Shown here: positions 40,803-52,800 of the stretch, piece after piece
Position numbering within the stretch: the stretch's first letter is position 1
How the letters are laid out: each line of letters starts with the position of its first letter
Assembly (NCBI GenBank): GCA_017590115.1
Contig: JAGGNK010013558.1
Location: forward strand, 19,644,823 to 19,708,822
Length of the DNA stretch: 64,000 bases
Direction: 5' to 3'
Origin: Montifringilla adamsi
Lineage: Eukaryota > Chordata > Aves > Passeriformes > Passeridae
Notes under the pieces: generated by a model
Databases searched by the model: none
The model's input: the letters and a program-made list of their open reading frames with translations, nothing else
What the model was told of the DNA's origin: nothing
Position numbers and translations under genes: made by a program

Positions 40803-43800
40803 GTGAGGAGAGCTGCCTCAGGCCTTGCAAATAACAAACCCTCTTTTTCAAGCATTGAATGCAGTTTAGCAATGCCAGTGTGGGTTTAGACACGATTAAA
40901 AGTGTGCCTCAAACCTAGGGGCAAAAGGATGTGGTTTAGTTATTGAATAAACAGTAAAACCCCAAGCAGATGAGTAACCCAAAGGAAGAAATACAGCAGC
41001 AAAGTGAATGCACATTAATAAAATAAAGAGAACAAAGCAGTGCTCAAGATTCCCTCTTAATTGGACCCAAAAGAATTTTGCCAGTTTCTGCAGCGGTTTT
41101 TGTCCCCTTGCAAAATGTAAAATATGAAATCCTTGGAACTAGATTTCGGTGTTTATTGTGCTGTTCTTATAAAATTGCTGTAAGCCTATTCAGAGTCCTG
41201 ATTCTCACAGTATTTGCTTCATATTGCTGCAGTAACATTTTGTGTGTGAAGATCCAGGGCAGGGCTGGAGCAGAGCCTGGCAGAGGAGTTAGATTTAACC
41301 AGAGTTAAATCCCCTCTGGTTTTCTGTGTGTGTCACTGCCTGGCAGGCTCTGTGCAGCTCACCTTGTCACTCCAGGCTGCAGGTGATGCACACAGAGTTA
41401 AATCCCCTCTGGTTTTCTGTGTGTGTCACTGAGGATGGAGGGAGAATCCCAGCAGCAAGTGCACGGTGTTTGGGTGGAAATCCATGCTTAATTGTTCTGT
41501 TTCTGTTTGTCCAGGCAGGTTTGGAGAATCGCCAGCTGGACACAGTGGACTTGTTTTTAAAAAGCAAAGAAAGTGGTTTCAGTCTGTCTGCAGCCTGCCC
41601 TGGGCCTGAGCAGCCTGGGGGTGCTGCCTCCCAGTCCTACCTGAGAAGTGAGTGAAGAACCTCAGCTGCCCAGGGGTTTATTCCATCCCTCTCTCCCCAT
41701 GGCTCAGTGCAGGATGCAGATGTGTGAGCTGTTTCTGGAACCCTTGCAGATTTGGAGGAGCTCAGGCCAGCTCTAAACTTGCTCTGCTCAGCAATCCAAG
41801 ACAATGACATGGAGCCTCACAGCAAGCCCTTCTCTGAGCAGCTCCTCAACCTCACCCTGACTTTCCTCACCAGGCAGCTGGAGGAAATCTTTGTGCACAC
41901 AGAGGGTAAGATCACTCCTGCTGGCTCATATCTAGTAGTGTGTCATCATTTAAGTAAGAACTGCTAATTCTTTTAATTAAAAGCTTAGATTTGCCTGGAA
42001 TTAACAGAAAAACATACTAGAATTAAGTGAGTGAAAGATGTTCATCCCTGTGTTTTAGATTGGGTTTACCTGACTAATAATTGGTGGGAATAATACAAAA
42101 TTTCAGTTCTCCTTTACTGGTCCCTGAGCAGGAAAACCCCTCAGTGAGGGCAGGGAGCTCTGTGGGGTTGTGGCTGTGTCCTGACAGGGTGCTGGGCTCT
42201 CTCTGCCTGCACAGGGGCAGAGCTGATGTGCTCTTCCCTCTGAGGGGTGTCTGTTTATTAATCATAATCAGCACATTTATTAATTCAGCATCGCTAAACA
42301 TTAAAATCCTGTCTGTTCATTCCCATTTAACTGATCTCCTGGATGCTTTTGGCAGAACCTGACGAGTTCCTGCAGAAGGCTGCAGATATTTTAACTGATT
42401 ACATCATCAGACTGAGGAAATTCCTGAGGAGATACCCTCACCCAGCGGTGACCCCAGGGCACACGGGAGCTGAGCTGGATGAGGACCTGCCTGAGATAGA
42501 AGAGAGCCAAGAATGGGAAAAACTGACACCAGAGGTGAAAATCAGCAAGCCAGTTTTTGCTACTGTGATCAAGTTTATATGAGGAGATCATTTATGTGGA
42601 AATACCTGAGAGCACTGGGGAAGAAAATCAGCGCAGGGATGATGTAGTTTGTCCCATGTTTTTGTCTTTAGGAAGTCATTGCTGAGGCCATCCTTAGCAA
42701 CAAAATACCAGAGGCCCAGATCTTCTTCAGAAGGCAGCAGCATCCTGCTGAGAGCCTGCAGGAGTTCATGCAGACAGGTTTGAGCCTGGTCTATGACTGC
42801 CTGCTGAGGGGCAGCCCCAGGGAGGCCTCGGAGCTGCTGAGGAACATGGTGAGAGCTCTGGGACTGCAGGGCACGGGGGGCTGCAGGCCCTGGGGTGGGC
42901 TGATTGCCCAGAAACAGGAGGGATTCCAGTGGGAGTGGGCAGCTGGCTGTGGCTGTGTGCTGGCTGAGCTGCTCAGGGAGGGTCACAGGGCTTGGGGACA
43001 GCAGGGACATCCCTGTCGGAGCTGGGGCAGGGACTGGCACAGCCTGTTTGTCAGGGTTGGGTGCTTTGGGAGGAAAGCAGCCGTGTTCATTCTGGGTTTG
43101 ACCTTTCCAGTGTGTCCTGTGGGCACCTTTCACAGTGAGTGTCTCTTTGTGGCAGGGCTTGGACGTGAAGCAGGAGCTGCACAAGATCTGCTTCCACACG
43201 CAGGACAGGCACGTCAGGGAGCTCCTGGTGAGTGCAGCGAGGCTGCTGGGCTCCACCCTGCAGCCTCGGCTGGGCCTGTGCTCAGGGAAACCCTGGGAAA
43301 TGGATTTACAGAGAACTGGGCTGACTGTGTGCATTTGTATGTGAGCTTTGAGGTGAGAGATGTTGACTTGGAGACGCTGTGGAACAGCACAGACATTGCT
43401 GAGGGAGAAGTGGAACTAGAAACAAGTTTCAAAGGATGGCTTTACAAATAAGACTAGATGTTTTAGAGAAATAGAATCATGAAAGGTGCATTGCAGTAGG
43501 ACCCACGAGGGGTAATTTTAGATTATTGGTTTTAAGGTATTTACAGTATAGTGTAGTAAAAGCTGATAGGCTAAGAAACACTTATAGTGTAATTAGGAAA
43601 TAGTTGGCTTCTGATTGTCATGGTGTGAATTATAACTTCTGTATTGTCTCACCCTTCTCGTGAGACTGAAAATGGAAAAAAAGCTTTTAAACACCTCTCA
43701 GTTGCCCCATCTCTGGGTCAGAAAAAAGCTTGGTCTGAGAAAACCCGACTGCACTGACCTTCAGAGCAGAGACAGCCAGGGCTTGTACCTGCACCTGAAG

Positions 43801-46800
43801 GCATTCCTGGGGCATCCCTGTCCCTTTGCACCTGCACTTAAACTGCACAGCTGTTCCAATGTCATTTATTGCTCTGATCTGCTTCTCTCACACAGTCTGG
43901 AGTCCTCTTGTCATTTAAGTGCATTGCCCTCTGCTTCCAGAATTTTTTTCCTGTAGCTGGTTAATTGTTTGCACTTGCAGGATCATTTACAACTTGAATA
44001 GATAAAAGATAGATGAAAACTGGGGGCAGTTGGAGGTAATATTTTAACAGGTGGAGGTAATATTTTAATTTTGAATTAAAGGTGAAAGTCTTACAAGAAG
44101 AAAATTATTTTTCTGAAAAAGAGAAGAAAATTATAGACTTTGTGCATCAGGTTGAAAGATGCTACTCGGAATCCTTCCAGGAAAAGGAAGAGACTCAGCC
44201 TCTTTCCAGGTAATGAGGGTTATTAATTTTAATTAATAGCATTAATGGGGTTTAACATGTGCTGGATTCTACATTCTGTGAGATTTACTGCACTAGCAAA
44301 TAGTCTTTAACTTCTTTAATTTCACACTGGTGTTGGTTTGCAGAAGTCAGGGTGGGGCCTGAGTAATTTTCTCACTACTGTGGCAGTTGCTGCCCCGTTC
44401 TCTCGTGACAAACTGCTGCGTGAGTCGTGACAAACCGTTGTGAGGGTGACAGCTCTGCTTCCAAGGAAGCGTTTTTAATGATAATACTGGAATCACCACT
44501 CACTTCTTCCTGTTCAGATGTTTGCTCTGCTTTTGATCCACGATCTCTTCAATACAGCAAAGCAAATAACCTGGGAAACAATTTTACAGTTAAATAACGG
44601 TAGAACTGTTACCATACTCGTAGTTTGTTGGAAAAAACGAGGCAGTTCTTTACTTCTCAACCCTGGAGCTCAGGTCAGTCCCTCTGGCACGCCGGGCTGG
44701 GGGCTTTGCTGAGCCTTCCCCAGGTGCTGTGTGCTGTGCTGAGCCCCCCGAGCCCCCCCTGAGCCCAGCCCGTTGCAGGTGCAGCCGCTGGAGGAGGCAG
44801 CAGGAGCTGGCGGGGCCGCGGGCAGTGCTGGGCTCCCAGCTGGGCTGGGGCAGCCCCGGGGCCCCCCGGCCCACCGTGACCCTCAGCTGGGCTCTCTGCT
44901 GGGACCAGCTGCTGCAGGAGATGCTGCTGCTGCCCTGGACACCACAGCAAGGCAAGTGCTGTGCCTCGGGGGGCTGGGGGTGCTCTGGCACGGCCGTGCG
45001 GGAGTGGTGGGGGACAGGCACACGGGGCCTTGTGTTTGTCACTCACAGGGGGTGGCGTGGGTCTCACCCTGCTCCGTCCTGAGGGCCTGGGCTCCTCCTG
45101 TGGAGAGGGATTTAGAATTAGCTAGAAGCTGCCACCCTTGTGTGAATGCCACCTTCTGCCACGTCCTGTCCCACCCCCTGCCCTGGGGAGCTGCTTCCAG
45201 CTCTGCTAAAGTCAGGCTCCAAAAGCTGCCCTTGATCTCATGGCAGCTGTTCATTAAAAATTGGTACCTGCAGGGACAGGACACAGGGAATGGCTCCCAC
45301 TGCCAGAGGGCAGGGCTGGATGTTGGGAATTAGGAATTGTTCCCTGGGAGAGTGGGCAGGCCCTGGCACAGGGTGCCCAGAGCAGCTGGGGCTGCCCCTG
45401 GATCCCTGGCAGTGCCCAAGGCCAGGCTGGACAGGGCTTGGAGCACCTGGGACAGTGGGAGGTGACCCTGCCATGGCACTGGATGGGCTTTAAGGTCCCA
45501 GCCCAAACCATTCCACAGTTCTGTGTAAGAAAACACCAGTATTTCCCTCAGGAGTGTTTGTGTGTGCTGGTTTCATCCATTTGCCTTTTTGAAACGCAGA
45601 ACTCAGGACCTGCAGTGCTGAGGTGCTCTGGATGCACCTGACAGCCCAGCATGACTGGCTGAGCATTTGTTCCTGGATTGAGGAGTCAGAGCCCAGCCAG
45701 GCTCCGTGTGACAGAGCTGCCTGGCCCCCCCTGAGCCCTGACATCGTGGACAGGAGCACTCTGTGCAGCCCCTACATGAGACAGGACATCCTCACCAAGC
45801 TGGCCAGGTAGGGGCCCAAGGCTGCACACTCTGTCTCCTTCCTGTGGGAAACCAAAATCAGACAGAAAATCCTTGATACATATTAATTTTTATACTGCTG
45901 TTAGTGGAAACAGCACACATCCATTGATTAATGTGATTTATCTCCTATTTTCAGTTATCTGACAACAGTAAGAGCCATGAGAGCAGGAGCACTCCTCCCT
46001 CAGCCCTTGGATGTTTCCCAGGGTTTATATTCCTGATGCCCACTTTAATGCAAGGGAGAAATCCTGGGCATTTCCCTGCTCACACCTCGCTCTGGGCAGT
46101 GCCCTGCAGTAACCACAGTGATGTTGGGGCACAGGCAGATGGATTCTGGCACGCTGTGTTTGCCTCAGTAAGGAGTTAATCCCTGAGAGGGAAAGGTCTG
46201 CTCTAATTGTGAGCTGGAAACACCCATCAGGACTTGTCAAGGAGAGCTCTGTGATCAGTGTCTGTGCTTTTTTTCTGACAGAAAGGGGATTTTTGTCCCT
46301 TCTGAGCTGGAAGATTTTGAGCTGCTGCTCCAGAGGTTGTCTTGCCTGGGGGGAGTCCTGCAGAATCCTCACCCTGTTCCAAAATACAGCACTGCCAGTG
46401 GCCTGGACTTCCATGCTCAGTTTGTGCTCCACTGCCTGGAGCACAGCCTGCAGTACCTGCTCTACACTTACCTGGACTACTACAGGTAGGAATGCTTCCC
46501 ATCCCTCAAACCCCACGAGGGATCCCAGATGTAAAGAAGGCAACACAATTTGAACAGTTGGTGGGGAGAGTTTTCCTCAGCCCTGGCAGTGTCATTTAGC
46601 AGAGACTCTGGGACAGCGTGTGAGATTTTAAGTTGCATTTTGAAGCTTTATTCAGACTGTCTTAATATTAATTTGTGTGTCAGTCATGAAAGGAAACAAT
46701 TACAGCTGTAATTAGTATAATGCTCTAGGCAATGCAATCCTAAACGAGCCCAGACAAGTTGCTCTTCAGAAATTCAGAATCTACAGAATCCAGAAACTCT

Positions 46801-49800
46801 CTTGAGCACAAGTGTGAGTTGAGTCCTGATACGTTCACAGATAAGGAAATTGCTGCTTTCCCCCAATCTAGGGTTAGTTGGGGTTTGAAGGTGGTACCAG
46901 TGGTAGGTATTGGAGCTATATGAATACTTCCCACTTAATGGATACTTGGCAATTAAAATTTGTGAGCTCTAACTCCAGTCTAACACTGGAATTACCAGAG
47001 ATGTGGAAGTGGCCAGAAAAAAAAGCCAGTACATCATTTTCTGGTTGTTTGTCTAAGCACTTGTATTTGGCTTTAACACCCATGAGGTGCTCCAGTCTTT
47101 AATGCTGTGTTACAGCACTGGTTAGCAGTGCTGTATCTTCACTGTGCTGCTCATTTATTTCAGTTTAACCCCTTCAAACTGCCCTGTCCTGGATGACAAG
47201 GAGCTGCAGGAAGCACATCCCTGGTTTGAGTTCCTGGTGCAATGCAGAGGGGTTGCCAGCAATCCCCGAGGTAGGAATGGCTCCAGAGGAGGCTGATGTT
47301 CCTGCCCTGGCCCAGGGCTTGGCACAGCTGGGTTGAACCTCTGCTCTGCTGCAAAGCCCCTGTCCATCACTTCCTCATCTGGAAATCTGGATTGTAATTC
47401 TGCTTGAACTGTGCTTAAAGACCTGGGGACTGCACAGAAGTGAGAATCACTCTGTGTGAAATCATCCTTACCTCCAGTTAGTTACGTTCCCAGCAGCTTG
47501 AGCAGAAGGAGAATTCATAGGAAAGCACACACCCCATGAAAATGAAACCTGCCTCTAGTCCCTGTGGTGCATTTGGATTTCTCTGCCCTTGGATTGTGTG
47601 TTTGCTTTGCTGAAAGCCAGTAGAGTTTGTGCCCCCACCTCCTTGCACTCTTAAAACATTTCATCTTCTGCAGAGTCACACATCAACAAAAGACAAACTA
47701 ACCCCAAGTGAAGCTTTTTTAGAAAGCACAATCAGTGTAGGATAAAGAATTGAACCACTCCAGTGCTAAAGTGTGGGGCTCAACCCCGGGCTATCTGTGT
47801 AGGCAGAGCTTGGTAAAGCTTACCTCATCTTCTCTGTATTTGTAGGCAAAGTGAGGGAAACCAGTATGGACAACAAAAAGTAGAAAACCCAGCATTTTTC
47901 ACAGTCAGAGGACAGCTGTAACGTGTGATTGATGGTTTAATACTGGTTTTACATGCAATTAAATGTCACTTTTTTTTCCTTTTAAGATCCCAAGATGGTT
48001 TTCCAGGCCAGTCTGGCCAACGCTCAGATGCTGATTCCCAGCAGCCAGGGGGGTGTGAGCAGCATCCTGCTGGAGGGCAGGACCCTGCTGGCCCTGGCCA
48101 CCACGGTCTATGGGCCTGGGGGCATTGACCAGGTACTGCCTGAACCCCCCTGTCCTGCTGCTCCCCTGTCTGCACTCGTGGCTGCGACAGGAAAACGTCC
48201 CTTTGATAGAAACTGCTGGAGCAGAGGGGATGACCAGAGTGTCTTGATCCACAGCAGTCACCTGCAGCAGCAGCTGCTGGGGAACGTGGGGCTGATACAA
48301 CTTAAAAGCATTTTACAGGGAAGAAGATGATACTTTCTGTGTTGTCAAATTCCCCTGGGCTAGATTGGGACGCCCCAAAATTGTTTTGTTGCTATGGAAT
48401 GCAGTTTCCTCCTAATTAATTTTGCTGGCTTGCAATGTAGGTCCTTCAGAATGAAGACACAGAAAAACCTCTAAAGAAAGTTGATCCACAGCTCTTGAAG
48501 ATGGCCTTGACCCCTTACCCCAAGCTCAAGGCTGCTCTCTTTCCCTCCTGCACTGCTCATGGGATTTTGCCCCCTGACATCTCTCTCTACCACCTTCTGC
48601 AGGTACAGGGTGCTTTTGCAGGGCACGAGGACAGAGCAGTTTGTTTGCACTAAAGCTGGGGGTGGGGGCCAGGGGTTGTTTCTTTGGGATCCTTGATGTG
48701 GAGCTGAAGTTCACAGCCTCATCCTGAGCTGCTTTTTCAAGTGGTCTCTGCACCCTGTGAGTTTGCAGTGCTGCAATGGCAGAGAGGGGTGTTCTCTCAG
48801 TGTTCAGTGGGTGAGGTGTTTAATAGCGCAGCAATTGCAATATTTCAATTTTGTAACGTTTGCAATGGTAAGAGAATTAGAAATTGAGAGTTACAGGACC
48901 GTGATGTGAAATTCTTAAACTGACTCAATTTATTTTGTTTCTGATCTTTCAGTCATTAATGCCCTTTGATCCCACGAAATTGTTTGGCTGGCAGTCGACA
49001 AACACTCTTGCTGTGTCAGGTATGTCCCTTGCCAAGGTCTACATGCTTTCCTAGCCTGAGCACCTAAAATAAGTTACTTTCCAGAGGAATTATTTGGCAG
49101 ATAAATTTACTCAAAAGGCCATTTCTTTCCCAAGAAACATAGTGTAATTTACCGAAATTCTGTTTGGAACTCGAATTCTAGATTTTCACGTTAAGCTCTT
49201 CACAGGCAGAACCTTTCTTAAATATAGAAAATTATTTAAATATAAGATAGAAAACCAATGTTTTCTTTTCCAAGCAAGCCGAGGTGGTGCAGAGCTCTGC
49301 TTTTGCAGTGGGATTTCAGTTGGTTCTGGATGTGACTTAGAGCCCGAGGAGCGCGTTTGGCTCTCCGCTGAGGTTCTGCAGCCAGAACCTCACAGTGCTG
49401 GGTCCCTGACAGTGCTGCTCTGTTGTTCCCAGATGCCTGGAGCGAGCTGCCCCACTTCTCCAGCCCCGAGCTGGTGAGCAGGCACGCCGTGCAGGAGAGG
49501 TTGGATTTCCTGTTCTACCTGCTGCACGGCCGCCCCGCCTTCGCCTTCGGCACCTTCCTGGGGCAGCAGCTGGCCAGGAGCAGAGCCCCCAGACAGCTGT
49601 GAGTGTCCCCAGCGGGGAGGCAATCCATCCTCCCTGCAGCACAGAGTGCTCAGCAGTGGAATTGGGGGTGGCCTGAAGGTTAGAAATCAGATATCGCTGG
49701 AAGGAGGCGAGCTGTGTTTGGAATTGCCTCGATAAATCCGCACAAGGGAAGCGAGGGAAAGATCCCCAGTCTGGTCAAACATGGGTGGGCTCCTCTTTTA

Positions 49801-52800
49801 GGAACTTGAGCTCCCAGGTGACTTTGTAGGAGCATGATGCCCCTTTTCTGTGGCATTTCCTAGTGGTGATAGTTCTTTAGTTTAACTAGTAAGGCAAAAA
49901 ATGCACTGGAGGTTGATGGAATTAAATGTCCTGGCTGAAGCTTCAGAATCCGGTGTTCAGGAGGGTACAGCCAAGTGACACCTCTTAACTTGAATGCATG
50001 AAATTTGCTGTTTAGTGTGGGAATTAGAGCAAATCACTTTGTTTCTGTCTGGTTTGTCACTGTTTGTTTCTCTCCATCATTTCCACACAGATTGGTTTCT
50101 CTTGTGTAAACAGGTAAAACTGGGGCTAACAGGGAAGCATACATTGCTGTGGGGTGAAGCCATGGTTTTACAGACAGTCAGGGATGCAGGGTTATTTCAG
50201 TGACTGCTGTGGAAAAACTCTTTGGGTCCATTTTTCTCTTAGCACCATCTGCAGGTCAGACTGAGGTTCCTGGTGCTGCAGTGGGCTGTAAACTCTGCAA
50301 AGGCTCTGTCTGCCCTCAGCTGCTGAGGGGCTGTGTTGTTAACTAGAACAATAATTATAACCAATTCCACTGCCTTTAGCTTTTGATAAATGTATTCAGT
50401 TGCAAACTCTGCTTATCACGTGCGAGCCTCCATTCTCATGCCCACATTTTTTACAAGTATGAGACTTTTGGCTCATAGTTCCCTCTGATGCTGATGGCTC
50501 AGGGTTCAGCAAACCCCGCAGGTGCCTGTTAGCCTGGGAACGAGTTTGGGGGGTTATCTGGGAAGGGAGGCTGATCTGCCCTGGTGCAGGGGGTGACAGC
50601 CGTGTGTGGCTCCCTGCAGGATGCAGCAGGCAGCTCGGGAGGCCCAGCTGCTGGCCCTGAGCTGCCTGGGTGTCCCCTCGGTGGCCGCAGCCTGCGTGTG
50701 CTTCCTGGAGCTGCTGGGCCGCGACAGCCTGGGGCTGCGCGTGGACCTCAGGGCTGCCAGCCTCCTGTGCAGCCACAGCACCAGCAGGGACGCCTCTCCC
50801 CACGGCCCCAGCCGGGACTCCCTGGGTAAGGCTCTGCTCCTCTGCCTCGAGAGCTGCTGTGGGTGCTTGGGCAGGGAGGGGGCATGCAGAGGGGCTGCCC
50901 GGGGGCTCAGCAGTGCGCTGAAAGCGTGGAAGAACTTTCTTCTTCTTTTGTTCCTGTTTCTTCACTAGTTTTGAAAGGTGCTTTCTTTACTAATTTTGAT
51001 CCTGTAGTGCCAAATAAGGCAGGAGGACTGATATAGCCTGTATCAGCATCTAACAGACACTGTCCTGCAGCTGCCTGAGACCGATACTAGTGAGGTTCAG
51101 TTGTAATAATATTACAGAGAGTTAAACAAAGTCCATTGGCAAATCTCCTTTCTCCTTCCTATCACATACCTGCAGGGAGATCAAGTGTTCAAAGCTGTAG
51201 GGAAATTAAGTTTATCCTAGAAATGACTTGAGAAAGGTGAATTTCTAACTCCAGGGCTTTCCCAGCTAGGAAGCTACTGGTACACCTGAAAGTGCTGCCC
51301 TGGCTCTGATCCCAGTAGCACCTCAGGAATGTGTTCTTTTAAACAGTTGAGAAGTTAACAAAGCTGGCTGCTGGTGAAAAGGCAGCAGCAGCAGCACTTC
51401 TGACCTCCTTGGAAGAGGCCTTCTGGGATGCCATTGAGCAGCAAGGCATAAAGAGGTGAGAGCAGCCTGGTTTGAGGGGTTACCTGGGAAATGGGGGCTG
51501 GGCACTGCCTTCTGTTGTTTGTGTGCCAGATGATAGCAAGGAGGGCAGCACAGGACAGTGGCCTGGCTGCAGTGACCCCTGGCATGCCCTGCTGCTGTCT
51601 GCAGGCAGTCACAGGCTCACTTCAGGCCTGAGCATCTGCTGCAGATGTTGCAGCTCTGTGCACCTGCAGCTCTCTCAATTCTGTGCAGGACATCCAGTGA
51701 CTCCAGAAGGCAGTGGGCCTTGGTCATGCAGTTCTGCAAGCTGCATGACCTGGAGCTGAGCACGTCCTTCCTGAGGGAATGTGCCAAATCCAACGAGTGG
51801 CTGCAGTTCCTGATCCAGACCCAGCTCCACGGCCACCAGCCAGCCCAGGTGAGCTCCTGTGCACTAAACTGGGTCCTGGGGCAAGAGAATGTCCCAGTGT
51901 GGAGACAGCAGGGGCCTGACCAGTTCCTGGGTTTTGGTTCTCTTGGGATGTCCATACCTTGGCACTGTGGTAGCCCTTCCCTTGCGGCCACACTTGTGAA
52001 TTTAATTTAAACTCAAGTAGTTATTGCTTTTTTTTAATTGGAGAGTTGCCAGATGTTCAGTGCAAGTTATAATAAAGCCACTCATCTTTCCTTTCAAAAC
52101 TCAATTTTTTTTTTTTTTTTGTGAAGATACTTAAACTATTGAGAATCCAAATTTTCCACCTTTGATTTTGAATGTGATTTAAAAATGAATAAAACACTCC
52201 AATAAAAGCAATTGGGAGAAGTCACGTGAGGAAGCTAAGTGGGAGATTCCAGGTAGGATGGTGCTTAGCAGGCCCAGGATTTTAACTTGGATTTGCTTGT
52301 TGTTTTGAAGAATCTGTAACTCCACAAAAGCACCCGGGTAAACCCTTTTAGTGCTCTGTTGCTGCACTACAAGAGAGAACAGAACTGAGGCTCCCTAGGA
52401 GACATTTGAGCTTTGTGGAAAAGGATGAGCTTTCATTAGAATAATTCACACCTCCAGAACCCTTTTTCCTCTCTAGGTCTCCAAAGCTGTTCTAAAAACT
52501 GAACCTGGGGAGTGTTTTGCCTTTGCGTGTTCGGCGTTCCATCCTGCCCTCTCTCTGGGCCTCACGAGGTTCTGGTTTTCCCAACAGCTCATTCCCCTGC
52601 TGCAGGACTTCCCTGCCGCGGTGCAGGATCACCTGCTGCTGGCCCTGGGGAGGCTGCTGCCTGCCGAGGCAGGAGCTGCCGGCAGGGCCCGTGCAGGGAG
52701 CCTGTTCCAGACCCTGCTGCAGTGCCAGGAGCAGCCCAGCCCCTGGGGGTACCTGCTGGCCGAAGGGCTCCGGGCACGCAGCCCCATCCTCAGCGTGCTG

